64,000 bases of DNA, taken from contig NZ_LQAQ01000015.1 in NCBI RefSeq assembly GCF_001583495.1, positions 186,001-250,000 on the forward strand. Direction: 5' to 3'. A program made the position numbers and the translations under genes. Below the pieces are notes generated by a model. It was not told the DNA's origin. It worked only from the letters and a program-made list of their open reading frames with translations, and made no database searches. Within the stretch, counting starts at the first letter, position 1. The number at the start of each line of letters is the position of its first letter. This DNA is from Flammeovirga sp. SJP92 (GTDB lineage Bacteria > Bacteroidota > Bacteroidia > Cytophagales > Flammeovirgaceae). Positions 47,110 to 56,791 of the stretch are shown here, piece by piece.

Positions 47110-47406
47110 ATGTTACATCGATTTGTAAGAATGTCGTTTAAACAAGAATGTGTTGAGGAATTTCAGAATATGTTCCTAGAAATAAGGGAAACTATTGAAA
47201 GTTTTGAGGGATGTCAATCCGTAGAGTTGCTTCAAGACGCAACAATACAATGTCAATTTATGACGTTTAGTATTTGGGAAAATGAAAAAGCCTTAGAAGC
47301 ATATCGTCAGTCTGATTTTTTCCAAACAACATGGAAGAAAACAAAATTAATGTTCAACGATAAACCTAAGGCTTTTTCTATGTATAAGACTGGAATAAAA
47401 GAGTAA
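47110..47406 (+). CDS. Antibiotic-biosynthesis-monooxygenase-like (ABM) domain protein
   Basis: 98 residues from ATG 47110; a ferredoxin-like single domain. MLHRFVRMSFKQECVEEFQNMF, then CQSVELLQD, FMTFSIWENEKALEAYRQSDFFQTTW fit the ABM family (pattern: F-x-W-x-x-x-x-A-x-x-x-Y-x-x-S-x-x-F). Such small dimers do many things, such as heme or quinone handling; the function is not decidable. An earlier start at 47035 adds a stretch of hydrophobic and basic residues without similarity, so I reject it. It is convergent with queD. Confidence 0.82.
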   Translation: MLHRFVRMSFKQECVEEFQNMFLEIRETIESFEGCQSVELLQDATIQCQFMTFSIWENEKALEAYRQSDFFQTTWKKTKLMFNDKPKAFSMYKTGIKE

Positions 47407-47411
47407 GTCTT

Positions 47412-47768
47412 CTATTCACCTAAATATTCTGTACCAGCTTCTGGAGTTTCAAAAATCACGACCTTATATAAAGCAGGTAGTTCTTTTTTGATCTTGTTCC
47501 AAACCCACATTGAGATAACTTCTGAAGTTGGGTTTTCTAAACCTTCTATTTCATTTAAAAAATTATGATCTAATACTTTGTAAATAGGGTTTACAACAGT
47601 ATCAATTTCATGAAAATCAATCACCCACTCATAAGGGTAAACTAATTCTCCATCAAAATGAAGTTCCATTTTCCATGAGTGACCATGAATTCTTCTACAC
47701 GGGTGTCCCTCAGGCATTTGAGGTAAGAAATGCGCCGCTTCGAATGTATATGATTTGAATATTTTCAT
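47412..47768 (-). CDS. queD: 6-carboxy-5,6,7,8-tetrahydropterin synthase
   Basis: 118-residue QueD of queuosine/7-deazaguanine synthesis. Zn ligands H13, H28, H30, catalytic C24 in CRRIHGHSW (C-x3-HGH), plus VIDFHEIDTVV, LDHNFLNEI and the closing ETPEAGTEYLGE. The sequence runs parallel to E. coli QueD. It is different from the CX5HGH paralog at 24.6 kb. queC and queE are not next to it. It lies 54 bases after holA; TATCTTTG at 47806-47799 may be its own promoter. Confidence 0.95.
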   Translation of the reverse strand: MKIFKSYTFEAAHFLPQMPEGHPCRRIHGHSWKMELHFDGELVYPYEWVIDFHEIDTVVNPIYKVLDHNFLNEIEGLENPTSEVISMWVWNKIKKELPALYKVVIFETPEAGTEYLGE

Positions 47769-47798
47769 CTTTACGTATTAATTCTAATAAAAATCACG

Positions 47799-47806
47799 CA
47801 AAGATA
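47799..47806 (-). promoter_or_regulatory. Putative -7 box of queD
   Basis: TATCTTTG on the minus strand matches TAnnTTTG fully; no good -33 box. Start near 47792 would give a leader of about 24 bases, so queD need not depend on holA transcription. Confidence 0.35.
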
Positions 47807-47822
47807 AATGATATAAAATTGC

Positions 47823-48845
47823 CTAATGAAGGATTTTAAACACCAGTTCTTTAAGATTTTCGTCATCAGAAAGTGACGCTCTTATTCCTTTTGCCTTTAA
47901 ATCAGCTTCTTGGAGGTGCTCTATAATTTGCAGAACCTTATTATAAGAGAAATTACTGACCGCTAATCGATAATCTTTAATAAAATAAGGGTTAACGCTT
48001 AATATTTTAGCTAATTCTTGATCACCTTTACTAAAATTCTCATGTAGCATTAACAGCTTAGAAAAATATGCATATAAAGTACCTACTACCACTACAAAAG
48101 GATTACTCTTAGGATTGTCATTGAAATACATTACAATTCTGTTCGCTTTCAATATATCTTTTGTCCCTAAAGCATTTTGTAATTCAAAAACATTATACTC
48201 CCTGCTGATTCCAATATGCTTTGCAATTAATGCTTCTGTAATTTCGGTAGCTTCTTTATTGTAATTGAGCATAAGTTTTTCCAGTTCATTTGTAATACGA
48301 ACCAGATCATTCCCAATATATTCAGTGATTAGATTCACAGCACGGTCTTTGATTTTGTACCCCTCAGTTCTGCAATATTGTTTTACCCATGCAGGAACCT
48401 TATTATCATACATTTTTTTTGCATCCAGAAAAACAGCATTTTTCTCAATGGTCTTCTTTACAGGGGTACGCCCGTCCAATTTTTTATTTTTTAAAGCGAT
48501 GACTAGCACTGTGGAAGGAACTGGATTTTCAGCATACTTATTTAAAATATCCAAGCTAGCTTTTCTAGCTAAATCCGGTAAGTCCTGCCCTTCTTTAACA
48601 ATGATTACTTGACGCATGGCCATCATTGGAAATCTTCTTGCACTTTCTAAAACCTGTGTCAGTGTAGTGTCTTTACCATACAAAATTGTTTGATTAAAAC
48701 TTTTCTCGGCATCAGTCAGTGCATTTTTCTCAATGTAAGCAGTGATTTGATCAATAAAAAAAGGCTCATCCCCCTGTAAAAAATACAAAGGTGAAAACTT
48801 GCCAGCTTTCATTTCTGTCATTATAGAATCTGCCGTAAATGCCAT
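47823..48845 (-). CDS. holA: DNA polymerase III subunit delta
   Basis: 340-residue clamp-loader subunit. N-terminal SPLYFLQGDEPFFIDQITAYIE, the AAA-like part with TVLVIALKNKKLDGRTPVKK, then DLVRITNELEKLMLNY and the C-terminal region AKGIRASLSDDENLKELVFKI, as in HolA. It opens the beta clamp during loading. Length matches the family. It precedes queD on the same strand. Confidence 0.92.
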   Translation of the reverse strand: MAFTADSIMTEMKAGKFSPLYFLQGDEPFFIDQITAYIEKNALTDAEKSFNQTILYGKDTTLTQVLESARRFPMMAMRQVIIVKEGQDLPDLARKASLDILNKYAENPVPSTVLVIALKNKKLDGRTPVKKTIEKNAVFLDAKKMYDNKVPAWVKQYCRTEGYKIKDRAVNLITEYIGNDLVRITNELEKLMLNYNKEATEITEALIAKHIGISREYNVFELQNALGTKDILKANRIVMYFNDNPKSNPFVVVVGTLYAYFSKLLMLHENFSKGDQELAKILSVNPYFIKDYRLAVSNFSYNKVLQIIEHLQEADLKAKGIRASLSDDENLKELVFKILH

Positions 48846-48943
48846 AAATTTTGAATGGTACGTGTTTTAGAAAAAATTGGACTGCAATTTAGAGTTTGTA
48901 TTCCAAAAAGAAAAAAGTATTAAGGGGTATTCATAAAAGAATA

Positions 48944-49927
48944 TTAGTCAACAGTCTTATCTATTCCATATCCAATAATTTTTTGAGTCATTGCTGACCC
49001 TTGTTCTCTGTAACCATTAAATTCATTAGGATTGATCAGGAGAAGAATCTTTGTACCATTATCCCCATCTCTAGCTTCAACAATAGGAGAATTTGCTGAA
49101 CTTTCCCACTTCGTGATCCATCGATTAACACTATCATCATCTACTCCAAAGATGGGATTAGTTTCACAATTATCTAATTCAAAAAATGGATTGTCTACCC
49201 TATCACCATTATCCAGATCAATTACCTGTCTATTGCTGTTCACTCCACAGTAAGGATTACCCGCTAATGAAGGCTGTGTGGTATTAAATTCATAATAAAC
49301 CTTTGAAATACTATTATGATCAACTAGTATTAGACCAATATCTTTTTGATATACTGCCCTGCGTGTTTCCTCTGAGTTAGTAATCAAACTAGAATTATTT
49401 ACTTCTAATACAACAGCTGTATTCATATATACTTGATCTTCAAAAGTAAAATCTCGACCAACAGTTTCAACCTCATACCTTAAGTCTTGTCCGCTTGGCG
49501 TAATTGCATCCAAGCCATTGTAAGTATTTTGATTAAATCTACTGCCTTCTATTAAAGGGTTGGTCAGTTTCAATAAAGGTATTGCATTTTCATATCTTAT
49601 AAGATGGTTATTTCTATAAACAACCGACCATACAGAATCCAATTCCCATTCCACATCCTCATTATCTCTCTTGTAACGGTAAAGAGGGTAATTCTCTCCT
49701 CCAAAACCATCATCATAAGGTTTACCTATAATTTCTCTTAGCTGATAGGTTGTACTATTTTCTTCATTAGTCAAATCTTTATTATCCACTTGATAATGAA
49801 TATACCATCCTTCTTCGATAGGATAATACGACGTTCCAGAATGGTAATTTGGATCTGTAATGGTATCATTACAAGCTTGGAGAAAAAAAGCTAACAGAAA
49901 AAAATATAGGGTTTCTCTTAATTTCAT
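48944..49927 (-). CDS. Lipoprotein, unknown function
   Basis: 327 residues with a lipoprotein signal (lipobox LQAC, Cys 19). The mature part is rich in Asn, Asp and Tyr and in short beta-strands (YYPIEEGWYIHYQV, DSVWSVVYRNNHLIRYEN), and has two or three isolated Cys (VNSNRQ region and ELDNCETN). I recognise no family. It is a single gene on the minus strand, facing the same way as cox genes upstream of it, with the cox terminator in between. Probably an outer-membrane lipoprotein. Confidence 0.75.
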   Translation of the reverse strand: MKLRETLYFFLLAFFLQACNDTITDPNYHSGTSYYPIEEGWYIHYQVDNKDLTNEENSTTYQLREIIGKPYDDGFGGENYPLYRYKRDNEDVEWELDSVWSVVYRNNHLIRYENAIPLLKLTNPLIEGSRFNQNTYNGLDAITPSGQDLRYEVETVGRDFTFEDQVYMNTAVVLEVNNSSLITNSEETRRAVYQKDIGLILVDHNSISKVYYEFNTTQPSLAGNPYCGVNSNRQVIDLDNGDRVDNPFFELDNCETNPIFGVDDDSVNRWITKWESSANSPIVEARDGDNGTKILLLINPNEFNGYREQGSAMTQKIIGYGIDKTVD

Positions 49928-49990
49928 AATGAGTTTTGCTGTTCTATATGCAAGATATAAAAAATCAAATTACATATTCCTTTCAATAAT

Positions 49991-50021
49991 AAAAAAGGGT
50001 ATAGACATAAAGTCTATACCC
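49991..50021 (-). terminator. Terminator of the cox unit
   Basis: Minus-strand stem GGGTATAGAC / GTCTATACCC (10 bp, 49997-50006 and 50012-50021) with a 5-base loop and a following T6 run; a weaker hairpin follows at 50026-50043 on the coding side. Confidence 0.85.
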
Positions 50022-50066
50022 CGGATACTTTCTGATAAAAGTATATCTATAAATAGATTTCGTTGA

Positions 50067-51959
50067 TTAAATGAAAGGATTCTTCTCTCTCTCTTCACCT
50101 AATTGATCGAATTTCTCATCTAATTGAGCTAATACTTTTTCCTCAGGAGTATTAGAATGTTCGGTTTTTGAAAGCGGAACATTTTGAGGAATAAAGTCAG
50201 TGAAACCATCTTTATCAGCATCTGGCTTAGAATAATCATAAGGCCAACGATAAACTACTGGTAAAGCACCTGGCCAGTTGCCGTGACCTGGTTTTCTTGG
50301 AGTTGTCCACTCTAAAGTAGTTGCATTCCAAGGGTTTAATGGTGCCAATCTACCTCTGAACATACTCCAGAAGAAGTTGAATACGAAGATGAATTGAGCA
50401 GTTACTGTTAAGATTGCTGCAATTGAAATAAATGTATTCAAATCTGTGAAAGTAGAGAATGCATCAAAGTTTGTGAATGAATAGTATCTTCTTGGGAAAC
50501 CAGCAATACCGATATAGTGCATTGGGAAGAATACCATGTAAGCACCGATGAAAGTTAACCAGAAGTGAACATAACCCATTGCACTGTTCATCATTCTACC
50601 AAACATTTTTGGATACCAGTGATAAACACCAGCCATCATACCAAAGAATGCTGCAGAACCCATTACTAAGTGGAAGTGGGCTACTACAAAGTAAGTATCG
50701 TGTAATTGAATATCCAACGCTGAGTTACCAAGGATGATACCTGTAACACCACCTGAGATAAACAATGAAACTAGACCAATTGAGAACAACATTGCAGGCG
50801 TAAAGATGATATTACCTCTGAATAATGTTGTAATATAGTTAAAGGCTTTTACCGCTGAAGGTACCGCAATGATCAATGTCAAGAACATGAAGATTGTTCC
50901 CAAGAACGGGTTCATACCTGATACGAACATATGGTGAGCCCATACAATAAATGAAAGGAATGCAATACCTAACATTGAACCGATCATCGCTCTGTAACCG
51001 AAGATTGGCTTTCTTGAGTTCGTAGAAATTACCTCTGAAGTTAAACCTAAAGCTGGTAATAATACGATATATACCTCTGGGTGACCTAAGAACCAGAATA
51101 AGTGCTGGAATAAGATAGGGCTACCACCTGAGTGCTCTAATAATTCTCCTTGAATGTAGATATCTGACAAGTAGAATGATGTACCAAAGCTACGGTCAAA
51201 TACTAATAATAATGCTGCTGCAAATAATACAGGGAATGATAAAGTACCAATGATCGCTGTGATAAAGAATGACCAGATTGTAAGTGGCATTTTAGCGAAA
51301 GACATACCTGCTGTTCTTAAGTTGATCACTGTAGAAATATAGTTGATCGAACCTAATAAAGAAGAAGCAATGAAAAATACCATTGATACCAACCATAATG
51401 TCATACCAATACCTGAACCTGACACCGCTTGAGGTAATGCCGATAATGGAGGATAAATTACCCAACCACCTGACGCAGGACCTGTTGAAGCAAATAATGA
51501 AGCAAACATGATTACTGATGCTAAGAAGAACAACCAGTAAGAAAGCATGTTCATAAAACCTGAAGCCATATCTCTTGCTCCAATTTGTAAAGGAATCAAG
51601 AAATTGGAGAAGGTACCACTCAAACCGGCTGTCAATACAAAGAATACCATAATAGTACCGTGCATTGTAACTGCCGCTAGATAGAAAGTAGTATCCATTT
51701 TACCGCTTTCAGTAATCCAGTCTCCTAATAAAGGTCTTAACCATTCTAGGTTAGCTTCAGGAAAACCTAATTGAATACGGAATAATAATGATAAACCGCC
51801 ACCAATGATTGCCCAGAAAATACCAGAAATCAAATATTGCTTTGCAATAACTTTATGATCGAATGAAAACACATAATTGGTCCAAAAGTTACCATGGTGC
51901 TCATGATCATCGTGCGAGTGAACGTCTTTGCTTTCTACGTCTAATGCTACACTTGACAT
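50067..51959 (-). CDS. coxA: Cytochrome c oxidase subunit I
   Basis: 630-residue heme-copper oxidase catalytic subunit in the inner membrane. Heme ligands H100, H428 and H430 (VVAHFHLVMG), CuB ligands H293, H342 and H343, and the His-Tyr pair in H293-P-E-V-Y297; the Glu of the D-channel is E295. About 12 helices. The sequence family is the A-type with HPEVY. C-terminal 60 residues are charged. It follows coxB by 41 bases in one unit; subunits III and IV are not in the window. Confidence 0.97.
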   Translation of the reverse strand: MSSVALDVESKDVHSHDDHEHHGNFWTNYVFSFDHKVIAKQYLISGIFWAIIGGGLSLLFRIQLGFPEANLEWLRPLLGDWITESGKMDTTFYLAAVTMHGTIMVFFVLTAGLSGTFSNFLIPLQIGARDMASGFMNMLSYWLFFLASVIMFASLFASTGPASGGWVIYPPLSALPQAVSGSGIGMTLWLVSMVFFIASSLLGSINYISTVINLRTAGMSFAKMPLTIWSFFITAIIGTLSFPVLFAAALLLVFDRSFGTSFYLSDIYIQGELLEHSGGSPILFQHLFWFLGHPEVYIVLLPALGLTSEVISTNSRKPIFGYRAMIGSMLGIAFLSFIVWAHHMFVSGMNPFLGTIFMFLTLIIAVPSAVKAFNYITTLFRGNIIFTPAMLFSIGLVSLFISGGVTGIILGNSALDIQLHDTYFVVAHFHLVMGSAAFFGMMAGVYHWYPKMFGRMMNSAMGYVHFWLTFIGAYMVFFPMHYIGIAGFPRRYYSFTNFDAFSTFTDLNTFISIAAILTVTAQFIFVFNFFWSMFRGRLAPLNPWNATTLEWTTPRKPGHGNWPGALPVVYRWPYDYSKPDADKDGFTDFIPQNVPLSKTEHSNTPEEKVLAQLDEKFDQLGEEREKNPFI

Positions 51960-52000
51960 GTTATTTATCTTTTTTGAGTTTGAATCTAAATTGAAAAGGA

Positions 52001-53035
52001 TTAGTGAGACTTAGCTACTGAAGCTGTTTTAGCTTTCTTTGCTTCCCATTGTGATAAGTAGTCAGGATTCTTCTCTAACCAAGGTTTTTGTTTCATCAAC
52101 CACTCATCATATTCTTTTTGAGTAACAACTTTCACTAACTTTCTCATACCAAAGTGACCGTAACCACAAACCTCTGTACAAGCTAACTCATAGTTAAACT
52201 TAGGATTGTTTGTTTTTTGTCTCATTTCAGCCGTAGTAATTGTTGGCGTAAATTTGAAACGAGTAGGCATACCTGGTACAGCATCCATTTTCACACGGAA
52301 GTGTGGTAAGAATACAGAGTGAATAACATCAATAGCTCTGATCTTTAATTCGATTTCTCTACCTACTGGAAGATAAATTTCTCTAGCAGTAAAGTCATCT
52401 TGGGCATTCACATCATCATAATCCACACCCATAGAGTTAGTATTGTCGATGTTAGCAACATCATAACGACCTAATTTTAAATCTTTACCTGGATAACGAA
52501 TTTCCCAAGCAAACTGCTTACCCATTAATTCTACTTGAATAGCATCTTCAGTTGCAGGTGCTGTAATATCAGCCCATGCTCTCCAACCAAAAATTACAAG
52601 AACTGCCATTACAATTGCAGGAACTGCTGTCCATGCAATCTCTAATGTGTCATTGTGTGGGTTAAAATCTGCTTTTCTCTTTTCTGAGAACTGAAATAAG
52701 AATGGGAATGTAAATAATAATAAGTGAGTCAAAGCAAAAGCTGTGAACACAATACCCATTGTTATCCAAAATAAATGGTCAGTCTCTTTACCATGAATCG
52801 ATGCAGCTTCTGGTAAGAAAAATTGTTTTGCATCATTAAAAGACCACATAATTAAACCTGATCCAACAATCAAAACAATTGGAAATAATGCTGCATTAAT
52901 CTTGTTACTTGTCGTAACCTTCGTCTTCTTCTGGTCGCCCTTAGCGATTCCTACAAGAGTAATGATACGATAAACCAAAGCAAGTACTGCTATGATTAAA
53001 ATCGCTCCCGTGGCAAAAAGTAAAGCCGTTGTCAT
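52001..53035 (-). CDS. coxB: Cytochrome c oxidase subunit II
   Basis: 344 residues. Four hydrophobic segments (about 1-28, 47-65, 87-110, 132-152), two more than in typical subunit II, then the cupredoxin domain with the CuA set H239, C286, E288, C290, H294, M297 (ACTEVCGYGHFGM). CuA takes electrons from cytochrome c. It precedes coxA by 41 bases. Alternative complex III genes, often next to cox in Bacteroidota, are not in view. TATATTTG at 53140-53133 (minus strand) could be its -7 box. Confidence 0.95.
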   Translation of the reverse strand: MTTALLFATGAILIIAVLALVYRIITLVGIAKGDQKKTKVTTSNKINAALFPIVLIVGSGLIMWSFNDAKQFFLPEAASIHGKETDHLFWITMGIVFTAFALTHLLLFTFPFLFQFSEKRKADFNPHNDTLEIAWTAVPAIVMAVLVIFGWRAWADITAPATEDAIQVELMGKQFAWEIRYPGKDLKLGRYDVANIDNTNSMGVDYDDVNAQDDFTAREIYLPVGREIELKIRAIDVIHSVFLPHFRVKMDAVPGMPTRFKFTPTITTAEMRQKTNNPKFNYELACTEVCGYGHFGMRKLVKVVTQKEYDEWLMKQKPWLEKNPDYLSQWEAKKAKTASVAKSH

Positions 53036-53241
53036 ACCTTTCTGATAGTGTGTAAGTTCGTGATATACTTTATTGTGACAATTTATCGTCTTAGTTCTCT
53101 ATTGAGAAAAATAAGTTCGCATAAAATTCCATCAAATATATTAAAGTATTTTTACATTGATGATATATATCATACTTTTTTGATGACTAAATTCGATATT
53201 TTATATGAATAGATTGATTTACAGTAAGATACAATTACACT

Positions 53242-53706
53242 TTAGTAGGTGACTTGCGTAACCTTTATACCTGCTTTACGTAACAAATCAAGCCCAGATT
53301 GATCCCTATATGCTCTCTTATAGAAGAAAGAAGAGATACCTGCCTGAACAATTAGTTTTGCACATCCAAAGCAACAACTATCTGTACAGTATAATGATGC
53401 TCCATCTGTTGAATAAGTAGACTTTGCCGCTTTAGTAATCGCATTTGCTTCTGCATGCAACACTTCTTCTTTTGTTGCTAAAACAGTCTCTTCCTCTTGC
53501 AACTCTTCATTCCACTTATTCACCTCAACCTCACAACAATTGTCAAAACCTTTTGGTGTACCGTTGTACCCCATTGAGATAATATTTCCATCCTTCACAA
53601 TGATTGCCCCAACTTTCAATCGCGTACATCTGCTTAATTCAGCAATTGACTCTGCACATCTCATAAAAGCTAAATCAAACTCTTGTGCTCTTTCCATACT
53701 GCTCAT
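53242..53706 (-). CDS. dCMP deaminase/ComEB-family protein
   Basis: 154-residue zinc deaminase. The catalytic HAE motif is H84-A-E86 and the zinc Cys are C112 and C115 in SCCFGC, where the common Pro before the first zinc Cys is replaced by Cys (C111). The family deaminates dCMP to dUMP or acts in DNA uptake. The nearby stretch TRLKVGAIIVKDGNIISMGYNGTP (in pieces: VGAIIVKDG, SMGYNGTP) is typical. Length is normal. It lies 206 bases upstream of coxB and 96 downstream of carB. Confidence 0.88.
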   Translation of the reverse strand: MSSMERAQEFDLAFMRCAESIAELSRCTRLKVGAIIVKDGNIISMGYNGTPKGFDNCCEVEVNKWNEELQEEETVLATKEEVLHAEANAITKAAKSTYSTDGASLYCTDSCCFGCAKLIVQAGISSFFYKRAYRDQSGLDLLRKAGIKVTQVTY

Positions 53707-53740
53707 AATATTATTTTACTGTTATAATTAATTGTTTCAA

Positions 53741-53778
53741 AAAAATAAAAAAAGCCCTGTACCGTAATACAGAGCTTT
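53741..53778 (-). terminator. Terminator of carB
   Basis: Minus-strand stem AAAGCTCTGTA / TACAGGGCTTT (11 bp with one U-G pair, 53778-53768 and 53761-53751), loop of 6, followed by a T-rich run. Confidence 0.85.
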
Positions 53779-53802
53779 ATATAGTTACGGAATTTATCCG
53801 AA

Positions 53803-56619
53803 TTATCTACTTAAGTATTGATTTCTTCTTGAGTAAATATCTAAGAAGTAATCATCTTTCAAGTTGTCAATGAAGTAGATTGCTTCACCTGTAGATTTCA
53901 TTTCAGGTCCTAACTGCTTATCTACGTTAGGGAACTTATTGAATGAGAATACAGGAATCTTAATAGCATATCCTTTCTTCACTGGTTTGAAATCGAAGTC
54001 TTTTACCTTCTTATCACCAAGCATTACCTTAGTAGCATAATTCACATATGGCTCTTGGTATGCTTTACAGATAAATGGCACAGTACGAGATGCACGAGGG
54101 TTTGCCTCAATGATGTAAACTTTATCATCTTTGATTGCAAACTGAATATTCAATAGACCTTTTGTTTTCAAGGCCACTGCAATCTTCTTCGTGTATTCTT
54201 CGATTTGCTCGATCACCATATCACCTAAGTTATATGGAGGTAATACTGCATAAGAGTCACCAGAGTGGATACCTGCAGGCTCGATATGCTGCATAATACC
54301 AACGATGTAAACATCTTCGCCGTCACAGATTGCATCTGCTTCTGCTTCAATTGCACCGTCCAAGTAATGATCTAGTAGAACTTTATTACCAGGAATATCA
54401 CGCAACGTTTCTACAACATGTTGCTCTAACTCTTCCTCGTTGATCACGATCTTCATTTTCTGACCACCTAATACATAAGAAGGTCTTACTAGAAGAGGGA
54501 ATCCTAAATCTTCAGATTTCTCTAATGCTTCATCAGCAGTTTCAATCACATCGAATTTAGGGTAAGGAATATTGTTATCCTTCAACAATGTTGAGAAGCT
54601 ACCTCTATCCTCTGCTAAATCAAGTGCCTCATAACTTGTACCTAAGATCTTAACGCCATATTTCGTTAATTTCTCAGCAATTTTAAGAGCAGTCTGACCA
54701 CCTAACTGTACAATTACGCCTACTGGCTTCTCGTGTAAGATGATTTCGTAAATATGCTCCCAGAATACAGGTTCGAAGTATAATTTATCTGCAATATCAG
54801 GGTCAGTAGAAACCGTTTCAGGGTTACAGTTGATCATGATTGTTTCGTATCCAGCTTCTTTTGCTGCTAAGACACCGTGAACACAGCAGTAATCAAACTC
54901 AATACCTTGACCGATACGGTTAGGACCAGCACCTAATACAACTACTTTCTTCTTCTTAGAAGGTTTCGATTCATTTTGGCTGTCAAATGTAGAGTAGAAA
55001 TAAGGAGTCTTTGCTTCAAACTCAGCTGCACAAGTATCTACCAGTTTCCACTGACGTTTGATATCCATCTCATTGTAACGCTTCTCGAATACTTCAGACT
55101 CAAGACATCCTAAGATGTGTGCAATTTGACGGTCACCGAAACCTTTTTCTTTTGCTTCACGCATTAATTCAAAAGAAATTGTATCAATCGTTTGCTCGCT
55201 GATTTTCTTTTCAACTAATACTAAGTCTAAGATTTGACGTAAGAACCACTTGTCGATTTTTGTAAGGTTACGAACAGTCCTCATAGCGATACCCAATTTC
55301 ATGGCATCCCAAATTCTAAACAATCGATCCCATGAAGGATTTTCTAATTTGTCAAGAATTTCATCCTGCTTCGTAATCTCTTTACCATCAGCACCAATAC
55401 CGTTACGTTTGATTTCTAATGATTGACAAGCTTTTTGTATAGCCTCTTGGAATGTACGTCCGATACCCATTACCTCACCTACAGCTTTCATCTGTAAACC
55501 AAGTTTAGTATCTGCACCTTTGAATTTATCAAAGTTCCAACGAGGGATTTTTACAATTACATAGTCTAATGCAGGCTCAAAGAACGCTGAAGTAGTACCT
55601 GTAATTGGGTTTTTCAATTCATCTAAGTTATAACCAATAGCTAATTTGGCTGCAATCTTAGCGATTGGATAACCAGTAGCTTTAGAGGCTAACGCTGACG
55701 ATCTTGATACACGAGGGTTGATCTCGATACCAATAATTTCACTATCATCAGGAGATACAGAGAACTGAACGTTACATCCACCAGCGAACATACCGATACC
55801 ATTCATCATCTTGATCGCAAGATCTCTCATTCTTTGGTATACAGTATCTGGTAATGTTTGTGCAGGTGCCACTGTGATAGAGTCACCAGTGTGAACACCC
55901 ATTGGGTCAAAGTTCTCAATTGAACAGATGATAATTACGTTTCCTAAATCATCTCTCAATAACTCCAATTCGTATTCTTTCCATCCTAAGATAGATTGTT
56001 CGATCAACACCTCATGAACTGGAGACATTTCCAATCCTCTTGATAATGCTTTTTCGAACTCGTCTGGCGTGTTTACAAAACCACCACCAGTACCACCCAA
56101 AGTAAATGATGGTCTAATTACTAATGGGAATCCAATTTCTTGAGCAATCTCTTTACCTTGAAGGAAAGATTTAGCTGTACGTCCTTTACATACACCTACG
56201 CCTAGCTCAAGCATTTTTTGTCTAAACAGCTCTCTATCTTCTGTCGTATTGATCGCATCAATATCAACACCGATAATCTCTACACCAAAGTCCTCCCAGA
56301 TCCCTGCTTCTTGAGCATCAATCGCTAGGTTCAATGCAGTCTGACCACCCATTGTAGGTAGTACCGCATCAATATCATGCTTTTCAAGAATTGTGATTAG
56401 AGATTTTTTCTCTAAAGGAAGGAGATAGACGTTATCCGCAGTAACCGGATCCGTCATAATAGTTGCAGGATTAGAGTTGATCAGAGTAACTTCGATACCC
56501 TCTTCTCTTAGTGAACGTGCTGCTTGGGTTCCTGAGTAATCAAACTCACAAGCTTGTCCGATAATAATTGGACCACTTCCGATGATAAGTACCGACTTAA
56601 TGTGCTTCTTTCTAGGCAT
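53803..56619 (-). CDS. carB: Carbamoyl-phosphate synthase large chain, without MGS domain
   Basis: 938 residues with two ATP-grasp halves. First half: VLIIGSGPIIIGQACEFDYSG, then ALNLAIDAQ, LVIRPSFTLGGTGGG; second half: VVVLGAGPNRIGQGIEFDY, LLVRPSYVLGGQKM and ANPRASRTVPFI. It makes carbamoyl phosphate for pyrimidines and arginine with the CarA subunit, which is not in the window. E. coli CarB has 1073 residues; this protein stops where the C-terminal allosteric MGS-like domain would begin, so control by UMP, IMP or ornithine at that site should be lost. Confidence 0.97.
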   Translation of the reverse strand: MPRKKHIKSVLIIGSGPIIIGQACEFDYSGTQAARSLREEGIEVTLINSNPATIMTDPVTADNVYLLPLEKKSLITILEKHDIDAVLPTMGGQTALNLAIDAQEAGIWEDFGVEIIGVDIDAINTTEDRELFRQKMLELGVGVCKGRTAKSFLQGKEIAQEIGFPLVIRPSFTLGGTGGGFVNTPDEFEKALSRGLEMSPVHEVLIEQSILGWKEYELELLRDDLGNVIIICSIENFDPMGVHTGDSITVAPAQTLPDTVYQRMRDLAIKMMNGIGMFAGGCNVQFSVSPDDSEIIGIEINPRVSRSSALASKATGYPIAKIAAKLAIGYNLDELKNPITGTTSAFFEPALDYVIVKIPRWNFDKFKGADTKLGLQMKAVGEVMGIGRTFQEAIQKACQSLEIKRNGIGADGKEITKQDEILDKLENPSWDRLFRIWDAMKLGIAMRTVRNLTKIDKWFLRQILDLVLVEKKISEQTIDTISFELMREAKEKGFGDRQIAHILGCLESEVFEKRYNEMDIKRQWKLVDTCAAEFEAKTPYFYSTFDSQNESKPSKKKKVVVLGAGPNRIGQGIEFDYCCVHGVLAAKEAGYETIMINCNPETVSTDPDIADKLYFEPVFWEHIYEIILHEKPVGVIVQLGGQTALKIAEKLTKYGVKILGTSYEALDLAEDRGSFSTLLKDNNIPYPKFDVIETADEALEKSEDLGFPLLVRPSYVLGGQKMKIVINEEELEQHVVETLRDIPGNKVLLDHYLDGAIEAEADAICDGEDVYIVGIMQHIEPAGIHSGDSYAVLPPYNLGDMVIEQIEEYTKKIAVALKTKGLLNIQFAIKDDKVYIIEANPRASRTVPFICKAYQEPYVNYATKVMLGDKKVKDFDFKPVKKGYAIKIPVFSFNKFPNVDKQLGPEMKSTGEAIYFIDNLKDDYFLDIYSRRNQYLSR

Positions 56620-56659
56620 TTTGCTATCTCGTTTAAAACATGACTTAACACTCGGGATG

Positions 56660-56667
56660 CAAAACTA
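56660..56667 (-). promoter_or_regulatory. Putative -7 box of carB
   Basis: TAGTTTTG on the minus strand, a full -7 match; no clear -33 box at 19-20 bases. The leader would be about 34 bases, with no attenuator-like structure seen. Confidence 0.35.
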
Positions 56668-56760
56668 ATATAGAAAACTTTAAAATCCCTATTAAAATAA
56701 CAATATTATTCGATTAAAAAATTAAAGTTGTTTTTACTCAGATTTAACAAATTCTTCATC

Positions 56761-56768
56761 TATCTTTG
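56761..56768 (+). promoter_or_regulatory. Putative -7 box of hisF
   Basis: TATCTTTG, a perfect -7 match, 23 bases before the hisF ATG. The -33 region has no TTTG. Confidence 0.4.
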
Positions 56769-56791
56769 TACTTTTTCTAAAAATCGCCTAT

